Part shown: positions 27,643 through 36,088 of the stretch, piece by piece
Position numbering within the stretch: the first letter of the stretch is position 1
Layout of the letters: every line of letters begins with the position of its first letter
Assembly: GCF_002939185.1 (NCBI RefSeq)
Contig: NZ_POVL01000001.1
Coordinates: 1-64,000, forward strand
Direction: 5' to 3'
Length of the DNA stretch: 64,000 nt
Source: Enterobacter sichuanensis
GTDB lineage: Bacteria; Pseudomonadota; Gammaproteobacteria; Enterobacterales; Enterobacteriaceae
Program-made: the position numbers and the translations under genes
The notes under the pieces: generated by a model
The model's database searches: none
Seen by the model: the letters and a program-made list of their open reading frames with translations, nothing else
Told to the model about the DNA's origin: nothing

Positions 27643-28659
27643 TCACAGCAGGCCGGCTTGCGTCATCAGCTCGATAACTTTTTTACTGTTGAGCGTTGAA
27701 GGTTCTACTTTCGGGGCATCAAGATCTTTCAGCGGAACCAGTTTCGGGTTTGAGGCCGCGTTCACGCCCACGGCGTATTCAAAGGCATTATTGGTACGCA
27801 GACTTTCCTGCCCTTCTTTACCGGTAATGTATTTAATGAAGGCCTGCGCCTGCGCTTTATGTTTGCTGGACGCCAGCACACCACCGCCAGAGAGGCTAAC
27901 AAACGCGCCCGGATCCTGGTGTTTGAAGTAATAGAGTTGGGTGTTTTTGCTGTTTTCGCCCGTTTTGGACTGATCGACAAAGCGGTAGTAGTGATAGATC
28001 ACGCCGCCATCGATCTGGCCGGCATTGACCGCTTTCATCACAGTGCTGTTGCCTTTATAGGCCACGAAATTGGTTTTCATCGCCTTGAGCCATTCCAGCG
28101 TGGCCTGCTCGCCTTTCAGCGCCAGCATTGCGCTCACGATGGCCTGGAAATCCGCACCTGATGGTGATGCCGCCCAGCGGCCTTTCCACTCGGGTTTCGC
28201 CAGGTCCATCAGCGACTTAGGCAGCTGCTGTTCGCTCAGTTTTGCCGGGTTATAGACAAAAACCGTGCTGCGGGCCGCGATGCCGATCCAGCGACCGTGC
28301 GCCGGACGATATTCTGCCGGCACCTGCTTCAGGGTCTCTGCGTCCAGCGGCGCAAACAGGTTGGCATTATCCACCAGCACCATTGACGGAGAGTTCTCGG
28401 TCAGGAATACGTCCGCCGGGGATGCGCTGCCCTCCTGAACCAGCTGGTTACCCAACTCGCTGTCATCGCCGTTACGCAAAGTCACTTTGATGCCGGTTTC
28501 TTTGGTAAAACCGTCAACCCACGACTTCACCAGGTTTTCATGCTGCGCGTTGTAGACAACGATACCTTCGCTGTTATCGGCAGCAACCGATTGTGTGGAA
28601 AGGAAAAGTGAGGAAGACAACAAGGCAAGCGAGAAGCAGGACAGCAGGCGAGAATTCAT
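27643..28659 (-). CDS. fbpA: Ferric iron ABC transporter binding protein (FbpA/SfuA)
   Basis: A 338-residue periplasmic protein very like Serratia SfuA. Signal peptide MNSRLLSCFSLALLSSSLFL with cleavage near SVAA, then 'IVVYNAQHENLVKSWVDGFTKETGIKV'. 'GVIYHYYRF' in the C-terminal lobe contains the paired tyrosines that hold Fe3+ in FbpA proteins. The start at 28659 is preferred over an ATG two codons upstream because AAGGAT lies 7 nt before it. First gene of the fbpABC operon, with a Fur box in its promoter. Confidence 0.93.
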   Translation of the reverse strand: MNSRLLSCFSLALLSSSLFLSTQSVAADNSEGIVVYNAQHENLVKSWVDGFTKETGIKVTLRNGDDSELGNQLVQEGSASPADVFLTENSPSMVLVDNANLFAPLDAETLKQVPAEYRPAHGRWIGIAARSTVFVYNPAKLSEQQLPKSLMDLAKPEWKGRWAASPSGADFQAIVSAMLALKGEQATLEWLKAMKTNFVAYKGNSTVMKAVNAGQIDGGVIYHYYRFVDQSKTGENSKNTQLYYFKHQDPGAFVSLSGGGVLASSKHKAQAQAFIKYITGKEGQESLRTNNAFEYAVGVNAASNPKLVPLKDLDAPKVEPSTLNSKKVIELMTQAGLL

Positions 28660-28732
28660 GAACATATCCTTAATAGACCAACGGGAGTAACCACTCATAG
28701 CTTTGTGGGAAAGGATTAAAGCATACAACAAC

Positions 28733-28751
28733 GCTAATGATAATTAGTATC
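28733..28751 (-). promoter_or_regulatory. Fur box of the fbpABC operon
   Basis: GCTAATGATAATTAGTATC matches the 19-bp Fur consensus GATAATGATAATCATTATC at 16 positions. It lies 74-92 nt upstream of the fbpA start, as expected for iron-repressed control. Confidence 0.88.
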
Positions 28752-29159
28752 AATCAAGTTTAAGCGTAAAAGTGTAAAATTTCATTTTCGCTGGGTTTGA
28801 AGTGATAAAAATCCAGATTTAAAAATCGGATTAATGAAAGATTAAGAAAACATTAAGCCAAAGCCTAATAAAAGATAATTAGCACTCTATTTATTAAGTG
28901 GTTATTTAAAAGAAAACGAACGCTTCGCGGGTTTCACTCCCGCCAATACGCATCGTGACGCAGTCTGTGCTAAACCGCTCAAGCTCTTCACGGTAAATAG
29001 GGTCTGCAGAACCTGATGGTGTGCACGATGAATACCTCCCTCCTCGAAAAGAACAATGCCGTAAAGAAATTCCCGCATTTGCGCAACGCACTAATACTTT
29101 TTATCATTGAGGCATAAAATAGTCGGAGCATTAGTATTAGTGAAGGATTACAGGTAGTT
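28752..29159. other. Intergenic AT-rich stretch without a convincing gene
   Basis: About 400 nt between the Fur box and the toxin remnant. The left part is strongly AT-rich. At 28906-29091 a 61-codon minus-strand opening (ending 'IGGSETREAFVFF') has no recognisable domain or good start and may be the tail of a lost gene. An inverted repeat closes the stretch at 29089-29142. No promoter motif stands out. Confidence 0.5.
29089..29142. repeat. 9-bp inverted repeat before toxin remnant
   Basis: CACTAATAC at 29089-29097 and GTATTAGTG at 29134-29142 are perfect inverted copies, 36 nt apart, ending 17 nt before the first ATG of the toxin remnant. This could be an operator pair or the scar of a small insertion. 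Confidence 0.5.
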
Positions 29160-29563
29160 ATGTCTCCGGTTCAGATGGCTGCCGTGTTATCAGATAACAC
29201 AGTAACTGAAGCGGAGACACTGCAGAATCGTTTGTTGGGTTAAGTGAAGCAGACATCAGAACAAGATTAGCCAACAGACCCACACTTTCTGGAAATAGTA
29301 CTTTTTATAACAAACACATAGCTGAGGATGTCATTTCCCGCGCGCTAAAATTTAATGCGTCTTACATAAGGAACTGGGCCAAAACGGCGAGATCTGGTTC
29401 AAAATTGAACATCGATTTTTTTGCAGGCAAGGAAATTGGCTTTGGCATTGAGTATGCTACTGGCCCTATAATCAAATCGCATAAATTGCGTGTTGTACTT
29501 GAACTTCAGTTTTATAACAACAAACCGTACTATGTACTGACTGCTTTCCCGGTGCTGAGATAA
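29160..29563 (+). pseudogene. Remnant of an RNase A-like (CdiA-CT type) polymorphic toxin
   Basis: An ATG at 29160 opens a 27-codon frame (MSPVQMAAVLSDNTVTEAET to NRLLG, stop at 29241). The next frame then reads LSEADIRTRLANRP, 'STFYNKHIAEDVISRALKFNASYIRNWAKT', 'IGFGIEYATGPIIKSHKLRVVLELQFYNNKPYYVLTAFPV' to a stop at 29561. The second part has the pattern of the bacterial RNase A-like domain of CdiA-CT toxins, ending in the typical 'PYYVLTAFP'. The two parts are out of frame, and the usual histidine segment before 'VG.S..' is not kept (the overlapping frame reads GDTAESFVG). I infer an internal, out-of-frame deletion in a larger secreted toxin. The intact gene directly downstream fits its immunity protein. 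Confidence 0.75.
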
Positions 29564-29566
29564 ATC

Positions 29567-29863
29567 ATGATTAATAAATTTCTGGATCATCTAATGGCTG
29601 CGTACTTTAACCAGGATTATGATTTGTTTGGCGAGACCATCGAAGAGGTGATGGAAGAATATTTGAAGTGCGAAGGACCAGAACATGCAAAGGGTCTGAT
29701 TGAGGATTGCAATAATTTTATCAACAGAAATGAAGATGTGGAGCTTGAGTTTCTCAATTTGTATAGGTTCGATTTTGACCCATCTTTATGGGGTATAACT
29801 GCAAAGCAGTTCCTCACGATGATATCCGCGCAGGCTTGCCGTTATCTTGATGCAGAAAAGTAA
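29567..29863 (+). CDS. CdiI-like immunity protein to RNase A-like toxin
   Basis: A 98-residue acidic protein (MINKFLDHLMAAYFNQDYDL) starting 3 nt after the stop of the toxin remnant, the usual toxin-immunity arrangement. 'FNQDYDLFGETIEEVMEEYLK' followed by a helix and 'ITAKQFLTMISAQACRYL' resembles the small all-helical CdiI immunity family described as contact-dependent growth inhibition immunity. Low GC sets it apart from neighbouring backbone genes. It looks intact while the toxin is broken, so it may be an orphan immunity gene retained for protection. Family assignment is by pattern only. Confidence 0.72.
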   Translation: MINKFLDHLMAAYFNQDYDLFGETIEEVMEEYLKCEGPEHAKGLIEDCNNFINRNEDVELEFLNLYRFDFDPSLWGITAKQFLTMISAQACRYLDAEK

Positions 29864-29884
29864 GGGCCTTGTCAGGCCCTTTCT
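29862..29884 (+). terminator. Terminator after the immunity gene
   Basis: AAGGGCC, loop TTGTCA, GGCCCTT, then TCTAT. The perfect 7-bp stem begins within the stop codon of the immunity gene. Confidence 0.72.
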
Positions 29885-29951
29885 ATGTGAATTATTCATT
29901 TCAGGTTTAATATGCCGGATAACTAAACAATCGAAGCCTTTATCAAACGAA

Positions 29952-30143
29952 TTAATGTTTTTGCTCTGGAGCAATTAATAATTCTCTAAGGTTTTTGATA
30001 TATTCAACATACTGGGGGTGAGGTTCACAATCCCCATACATCGCAAAAATGTATGATGCATTATCATTAAGCCATTGTTCAGTGTCATCATGAAAACGTT
30101 GAACATAAGTCTCATTTGGAACAATTATGCTCATGCTATTCAT
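29952..30143 (-). CDS. Small hypothetical protein
   Basis: A possible 63-residue acidic protein (MNSMSIIVPNETYVQRFHDD) rich in aromatic residues and low in GC, like the immunity gene beside it. GAAG lies close before the first ATG; another ATG three codons in is possible. I recognise no domain. Size and charge would fit another orphan immunity protein, but nothing in the sequence proves it is expressed. Confidence 0.4.
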   Translation of the reverse strand: MNSMSIIVPNETYVQRFHDDTEQWLNDNASYIFAMYGDCEPHPQYVEYIKNLRELLIAPEQKH

Positions 30144-30251
30144 TACTTCAAGAGTAGTATCAGGCAACCGCCACCTATTTATTATTGCGATATTTAATGC
30201 ACAGATTAACCACTCTCCCGCCAGCGAAGCGGGAGAATTTAATGCGGGGCG

Positions 30252-31322
<1,071 letters not shown>

Positions 31323-31350
31323 TTAATGCAGTATTCCATGGAAATTAACA

Positions 31351-32262
31351 ATGAAAAACGCGCCAGAATTGCAACATATAGAAATATTACTTCTTATTGT
31401 AAAACATGGGAGTTTTCGTAAAGCCGCAAAAGAATTAAATGTTTCAGCGCCGACATTAACGGTTACCATAAATAATCTTGAAGAAAAACTTGGGGTTAGA
31501 CTTTTAAATCGTTCCACCCGGAGCTTGTCTTTGACCGCTGTCGGTAAAGCGTTTCTTGATGACGTGACGCCAGTCCTGAATGACTACAGGCGCGTCATTG
31601 ATAATCTTAACGACCATAAGGAACAACCAGAGGGCGTCATCAGAATCAACTTACCCCGGATCGTGCTTGATCTCTTTTTTCAAAGCCATTTCGTTAAGTT
31701 TAAAAATGATTACCCGGGTATTAACCTGGCGTTATTCACCACAGACAAAAAAATAAACATTATCGATGCGGGTTTCGATGTCGGTATACGTTATACACAA
31801 GATGTTCCTAAGGATATGGTTGCGATTCCATTTGGAGGCAAGATGACTCTTATTCCTGTTGCCAGCCCTGAATTTTTGGAAAAAGCAGGACAGCCTGGCT
31901 CCCCAAAAGATCTGGTAAAATTCAGGTGTATAAATCGCTGCTTTCCTGATGGTCAGCTATACCGCTGGGAGTTTATCGATCCACAAGGGGAAAAAATGGA
32001 GGTATCTGTTAATGGCGATTTGGTTGTAGATTCAGACGCGGCAATGATTCAGGCTGCTGAAGTTGGGTTAGGGATTGCGTTTGTTTATGAGGGGCTGGTT
32101 AAGGATAAAATTAGCGACAACAAGCTTGTCCGTTTGCTAGCGGATTATACCTATCCCGCTGATAATTTTTGTATTTACTACCCGAGCCGAAAACATCTGC
32201 CAGCACCGCTGAGAACCTTCATAGCGTGGGTAATCTCGATGAATAAAAACGTGCGGAGATGA
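31351..32262 (+). CDS. LysR-family transcriptional regulator
   Basis: A 303-residue regulator: winged helix-turn-helix 'GSFRKAAKELNVSAPTLTVTINNLEEKLGVRLLNRSTRSLSLT' at about residues 20-62, then the LysR substrate domain ('GFDVGIRYTQDVPKDMVAIPFGG', 'GLGIAFVYEGLV'). It is divergent from the aldo/keto reductase gene, the standard LysR layout. AT-rich compared with the backbone. The stop codon lies 2 nt from the 3' end of the convergent tRNA gene, so it has almost no room for its own terminator. Confidence 0.88.
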   Translation: MKNAPELQHIEILLLIVKHGSFRKAAKELNVSAPTLTVTINNLEEKLGVRLLNRSTRSLSLTAVGKAFLDDVTPVLNDYRRVIDNLNDHKEQPEGVIRINLPRIVLDLFFQSHFVKFKNDYPGINLALFTTDKKINIIDAGFDVGIRYTQDVPKDMVAIPFGGKMTLIPVASPEFLEKAGQPGSPKDLVKFRCINRCFPDGQLYRWEFIDPQGEKMEVSVNGDLVVDSDAAMIQAAEVGLGIAFVYEGLVKDKISDNKLVRLLADYTYPADNFCIYYPSRKHLPAPLRTFIAWVISMNKNVRR

Positions 32263-32264
32263 AA

Positions 32265-32341
32265 TGGCACGCCCTGTAGGATTCGAACCTACGACCTACG
32301 GCTTAGAAGGCCGTTGCTCTATCCAACTGAGCTAAGGGCGC
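32265..32341 (-). tRNA. argU: tRNA-Arg (anticodon UCU)
   Basis: A 77-nt cloverleaf with encoded CCA: acceptor GCGCCCT pairs with AGGGCGT (first pair G-U), D arm with AGTTGGATA, anticodon loop CTTCTAA giving UCU, T arm with GGTTCGAATCC. It reads the rare AGA and AGG codons. In E. coli argU hosts the DLP12 prophage; in Salmonella the same tRNA (fimU) lies by the fim cluster, as here. Confidence 0.97.
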
Positions 32342-32620
32342 ACTGAGAAGAGTGAACTTCGCGGCGGTGAAACGCGAAGAATTATACGGTCAATGGCAGG
32401 TGAGTCAATGCCTTTTCCGTTTTCTCCCCTGATTAGGGCTAGCTGATTGTAAATATGACTGTTTTTTCTCCATTCCCCCGCCTTTCTCCCGTACACTTTC
32501 CTGCTGCGAAAAGGCTTAGTTGCATTTAAGTAACGCCTGCTGTTTTCCTGAACGTCAGCTCGTCACACTAGAGAGAGGTAACCCGGCCGCCTGGAGGCTG
32601 ACAGACAACAGGACAATGGA

Positions 32621-33319
32621 GTGACAGCGCATAACCTGATCGATACGCCCCCCCGGTTAGAATACATCTCTCAGGAGATCGTCGGCATCAAGCTTGAGCC
32701 CATCGTCGCCCTCCGCTCCATGCACCAGGTGGGGGTGGAGGTCCTCAGTGTCCTCAGTGAATCACGGTACAGTGAGGGCTTTTTCGGCGATCGGTCTGCA
32801 GAGTGGTCGATATCGCTGCTTGAAGCACAGCTTGCCGCGTTAAAAAATACGCCGCGCGGTCATAACCTTTTTATTAATCTGCCGATAACCGTCCTGACAG
32901 AGTCTGCGCCTTTTCAGCGGCTTATCAGGCTGCCTGGCGCGCCGCTCCATATTGAGATTGTCGACCCCGCAATGTTTCTGGCGCTGTCTGCGGCACAGAA
33001 GCAGCGCGTCATTGAGAATCTGATGCAGCTCAGAAACCGGGGGCACGCTGTCTGGCTGGATGACGTAGATGAGATTCTGGTGCAGTCGTTTTTATCCAGC
33101 CGGCTTCCGTTAAGCGGCATCAAAATAGATAAGGAAGCATTCTGGCGTTTACGCGACACCCCTGCGCTGAGGCAACTGGTTTCCCGCTGCTTTCAGCTTG
33201 CCGGGCATGTGCTTATCGAAGGTATTGAGACTGAACGCGATCGTACCTGGGCACTGGAGGCAGGCGCCGATCTTGGCCAGGGATATTACTGGCCGTCCTG
33301 GACATGGCCGGAGGATTAA
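32621..33319 (+). CDS. EAL-domain protein of the fim cluster (STM0551-like)
   Basis: A 232-residue stand-alone EAL domain starting with GTG behind AGGA. The EAL motif is degenerate (EVL in 'GVEVLSVLSE'). Other catalytic positions remain: 'FINLP' (Asn), 'HIEIVD' (Glu), 'WLDDVDE' (Asp-Asp), 'SGIKIDK' (Lys), 'VLIEGIET' (Glu) and 'GQGYYW'. The loop usually reading DDFGxG is altered. Family role is cyclic-di-GMP hydrolysis. Position beside fimY matches STM0551 of Salmonella, reported as a modulator of type 1 fimbriae. The gene probably forms an operon with fimY, 24 nt downstream. Confidence 0.85.
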   Translation: MTAHNLIDTPPRLEYISQEIVGIKLEPIVALRSMHQVGVEVLSVLSESRYSEGFFGDRSAEWSISLLEAQLAALKNTPRGHNLFINLPITVLTESAPFQRLIRLPGAPLHIEIVDPAMFLALSAAQKQRVIENLMQLRNRGHAVWLDDVDEILVQSFLSSRLPLSGIKIDKEAFWRLRDTPALRQLVSRCFQLAGHVLIEGIETERDRTWALEAGADLGQGYYWPSWTWPED

Positions 33320-33343
33320 AACGCCATTTCCAGGAGGGAGGCC

Positions 33344-34060
33344 ATGCGAATGACAGTGCGCCGTTACCGGCGGCGGCGTACAGGAAGTGATGCACTGGGA
33401 TTTACGCGCTCACCTTTTACTCCCCCCTTTTTCGACCGGCTCGAGTTTTTGAGCCAGTCCATCAGCCAGCCCCGCAAAACAGATGCCCCGTTTATCATTC
33501 TGGTGACGGAAGATCACTTCCTGCGCACCGGTTTTCTCAACGGGCAGTTTCCCCTGAGCAGCTGCTGCGACTACGCCACGCTGGACGACGCCCTTGTCGC
33601 CCAGACACAGTGGCCATCAGCCCGTCTGGTCGTCGATATCGAAAGCCGCTCCACGGGCCTTCTGGATAAACTGGATCAGCTGCGAAGGCATAGCCTGTTT
33701 CCGCCTTTCCTTACCCCCTGGCTGTTAGTCCGGGCCGATAACTACGATACCCGTCTCTTCTGCAAAGCGGCGGGCCCTTTTCATGTGCTCGAACGCCAGC
33801 TGAACGCCACAGCCCTCCAGCATAGCCTGCTGAATACCAGCCCCCCTCAGGGCTCCGACAAAGAGTGGTTCTCCCGCAACGAATGGCCAATCCTGCAGGA
33901 ACTCTCCCGGGGCAAGACGCTACGTCAGATTGCCCTTATGCAGAACCGTCCCTATAGCCGCATTATCTATCGTCTCAGCTGTATTCTGCTGAAACTGGGG
34001 CTGAGCCATCGCCAGGAATTGCTTCACCTTCTTAATAACCTCTCAGACTGCACGTTTTAA
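33344..34060 (+). CDS. fimY: Fimbrial regulator FimY
   Basis: A 238-residue regulator closely resembling Salmonella FimY, including the basic start 'VRRYRRRRTGSDALGF.RSPFTPPFFDRLE'. The C-terminal LuxR-like helix-turn-helix is 'EWPILQELSRGKTLRQIALMQNRPYSRIIYRLSCILLKLGL' at about residues 185-225; the N-terminal half has no clear receiver phosphorylation site. In Salmonella FimY acts with FimZ to activate fimA. The ATG at 33344 follows AGGAGGGAGG. Confidence 0.9.
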   Translation: MRMTVRRYRRRRTGSDALGFTRSPFTPPFFDRLEFLSQSISQPRKTDAPFIILVTEDHFLRTGFLNGQFPLSSCCDYATLDDALVAQTQWPSARLVVDIESRSTGLLDKLDQLRRHSLFPPFLTPWLLVRADNYDTRLFCKAAGPFHVLERQLNATALQHSLLNTSPPQGSDKEWFSRNEWPILQELSRGKTLRQIALMQNRPYSRIIYRLSCILLKLGLSHRQELLHLLNNLSDCTF

Positions 34061-34080
34061 CCCACGCGCTAACCCCTTAT

Positions 34081-34100
34081 TTCCTAAAGCGCTTTAGGAA
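34081..34100. promoter_or_regulatory. 20-bp perfect palindrome downstream of fimY
   Basis: TTCCTAAAGCGCTTTAGGAA, perfectly self-complementary, 20 nt after the fimY stop. It could be an operator; as a terminator it would lack GC content and a T run. Confidence 0.5.
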
Positions 34101-34124
34101 TTTACTTACCATTAACGTTGCAAA

Positions 34125-34143
34125 AATGTTAATTTTTAACATT
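34125..34143. promoter_or_regulatory. 19-bp inverted repeat near fimY end
   Basis: AATGTTAA, TTT, TTAACATT: a perfect 8-bp dyad, 24 nt after the preceding palindrome. Function unknown. Confidence 0.45.
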
Positions 34144-34870
34144 AAATTCGAAATTACAACTATTCCTAATTTATGGGCGCAAACCTTGTGAAATGCCACA
34201 AATTGAAGGAATTACAGTACTTTCCTCCATCCGTTAAGTGAATGGAGAAAGCGTTAACAGGATGATAATGATGTAAAAACAAGCAGCTTAGCGGCGGCGC
34301 CCTGGAGTAAGAAGCGAAGCAGGTAGCATGTTCTCCTGTGCAACAGAGGCGTTTATCCGGGTTAACCCGGGTACTTTCAGATGAAGGTTTGACGGCCCGT
34401 GAGGTCAATTTTTCACCTCATCATCGCGGGTTCGTCCTCTGAAATGACGCGCGTTTTTGTTAACAATAAATTAACACAAAGAGATATCTGTTATTTTTTG
34501 TTATTACATAAAGATGAAAATATGCGGTAAATGGGATAACAGGATATTTCCGCTAATTTTAAAAAAATAGCGATTCAGATCCAGAAGATAATATAAACCA
34601 ATACCCTGCGATTAATTTACAGGGTTTTCGGAAAAAACTTACACGGTATAATAAGAAGCGTATCAAATATGAATAAGAAATACCTTTTTGCCAACACCAT
34701 CCAAATGAGATGACCGCGCTGAGGCATAGTTCTTTTCACTACGTCAACAAGGATGCTTTCGCTCTTTCCAGGGAAATACTACGGTATAGGGATCTGCACT
34801 TTTATCCTTCCGGCATTTCGAGAGTTTTACAAACTCTGCATAACGCTTTTAACAATCTGAGGCATTAAAA

Positions 34871-35503
34871 ATGAAACCGGCATCCGTTATCATTATGGAC
34901 GAACATCCTATCGTCAGAATGTCGATAGAAGTCCTGCTACAGAAAAATAAGAATATCGTCGTCAAGCTGAAGTCTGGCGATAGCCATGAAGTCCTTGACT
35001 GTATCCGCAATCACCCTATCGATCTGGTGATCCTTGACATTGAACTCACGGGCACGGATGCCTTTGCTTTGCTAAAGAGAATCAGGAACTTAAACAAGGA
35101 CATCAAGGTTCTGTTCCTCTCGTCTAAATCTGAGTCATTTTACGCAGGTCGCGCCATTCGCGCCGGAGCAAATGGTTTTGTCAGTAAACGAAAAGATTTG
35201 GGTGAGATCTACAACGCAGTAGAAATGATCCTGATGGGCTATTCATTTTTCCCGTCAGAAACGCTGAACTTTATTAATCATCTGGGTTCGGGGAAAGGAA
35301 TGGCAGCAGATATGCCATTATCGAATCGTGAGGTCACGGTATTACGTTATCTGGCGAATGGATTATCCAATAAGGAAATTGCTGAACAGCTACTATTAAG
35401 CAACAAGACCATTAGTGCGCACAAATCCAATATTTATTCCAAGCTGGGTGTACAGAGCATCGTGGAATTAATTGATTACGCCAAAGCGCACGAACTGCTA
35501 TAA
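34871..35503 (+). CDS. fimZ: Response regulator FimZ
   Basis: A 210-residue NarL/FixJ-type response regulator, the length of FimZ. Receiver domain residues 1-120 with phospho-acceptor Asp in 'DLVILDIELTG' and Lys in 'GFVSKRKD'; LuxR helix-turn-helix 'LSNREVTVLRYLANGLSNKEIAEQLLLSNKTISAHKSNIYSKLGV' at about 147-191. FimZ binds and activates the fimA promoter in Salmonella. Two AGA and one AGG codons fall within the first 80 codons, and their reader tRNA is encoded 2.5 kb upstream. Confidence 0.94.
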   Translation: MKPASVIIMDEHPIVRMSIEVLLQKNKNIVVKLKSGDSHEVLDCIRNHPIDLVILDIELTGTDAFALLKRIRNLNKDIKVLFLSSKSESFYAGRAIRAGANGFVSKRKDLGEIYNAVEMILMGYSFFPSETLNFINHLGSGKGMAADMPLSNREVTVLRYLANGLSNKEIAEQLLLSNKTISAHKSNIYSKLGVQSIVELIDYAKAHELL

Positions 35504-35511
35504 CCTGAATT

Positions 35512-35545
35512 CACTCCCTGCAGCTTATCTGAGCTTCAGGGAGTG
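35512..35545. terminator. Hairpin between convergent fimZ and fimF
   Basis: CACTCCCTG and CAGGGAGTG form a perfect 9-bp stem, extended by CAGC/GCT pairing. It starts 8 nt after fimZ and ends 9 nt before the fimF stop. No T run on either side. Confidence 0.6.
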
Positions 35546-35554
35546 CGGTCAGTG

Positions 35555-36079
35555 TTAATTATAATTAATCATGAAGGTCGCATCCGCATCAGCCCGACCG
35601 GGCTGAGGGTTATCTGCAGTGGCGATATAATTGGCATAAAACGACAATGTCGCATTCCCCAGCGCGTCAACCGGGACCGACTGGCTGGCCTGCTGGAGAG
35701 CCAGACGCGTTTTATCCGCATCCCTGATCTCAACCGCGACATGACTTGCCGTACTGGCGTCATTCAGCGCCAGCAAACCGTTATTGCTCCCGTCGGCTTT
35801 TCCCGAAAACGTAATCGAGGCTGCACCCGGCGGACAGCCAGTCAGCTTCAGGGTAAACGGCATAGGCTGCGTACGGCTCCCGGTGGTGCTGAGCTGTTTG
35901 GTGGGCCAGGTGCCCAGCGTGACGGTTTTGTCGCTGTCGCTGCCCTCCGCAACGCAGGTAAAATCGACAATATTGCCGGACATCTGAATATTGATCTCGC
36001 CCAATGCTGTCGCTGACCACGCGTTGGTCTGAAACATCACCAGCGCCAGCGCAGTAACATGTCCTTTCCAGTTCCGCAT
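35555..36079 (-). CDS. fimF: Type 1 fimbrial minor subunit FimF
   Basis: A 174-residue pilin-like subunit. Signal peptide to 'NAWSA', followed by 'INIQMSGNIVDFTCVAEGSDSDKTVTLGTW', the usual donor strand and first cysteine; second cysteine in 'KLTGCPPGA'; C-terminal 'GRADADATFMINYN' with the penultimate tyrosine used for chaperone recognition. Last gene of the operon. In Salmonella FimF is a tip adaptor/initiator. Confidence 0.9.
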   Translation of the reverse strand: MRNWKGHVTALALVMFQTNAWSATALGEINIQMSGNIVDFTCVAEGSDSDKTVTLGTWPTKQLSTTGSRTQPMPFTLKLTGCPPGAASITFSGKADGSNNGLLALNDASTASHVAVEIRDADKTRLALQQASQSVPVDALGNATLSFYANYIATADNPQPGRADADATFMINYN

Positions 36080-36088
36080 CTCTCCCCC

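Larger units (their letters stand above)
34061..34870. other. Long AT-rich fimY-fimZ intergenic region
   Basis: 810 nt with no convincing gene; the 80-codon minus-strand opening at 34166-34408 lacks a start site and recognisable features. The region is AT-rich, with many A and T runs near 34440-34640, as in H-NS-silenced DNA. Two perfect palindromes lie in its first 85 nt. It must contain the fimZ promoter; no consensus -35/-10 pair stands out. Confidence 0.6.

Noticed and set aside
28906-29091. 61-codon minus-strand opening before the toxin remnant
   Set aside because: No start site or domain; may be the tail of a lost gene but cannot be supported.
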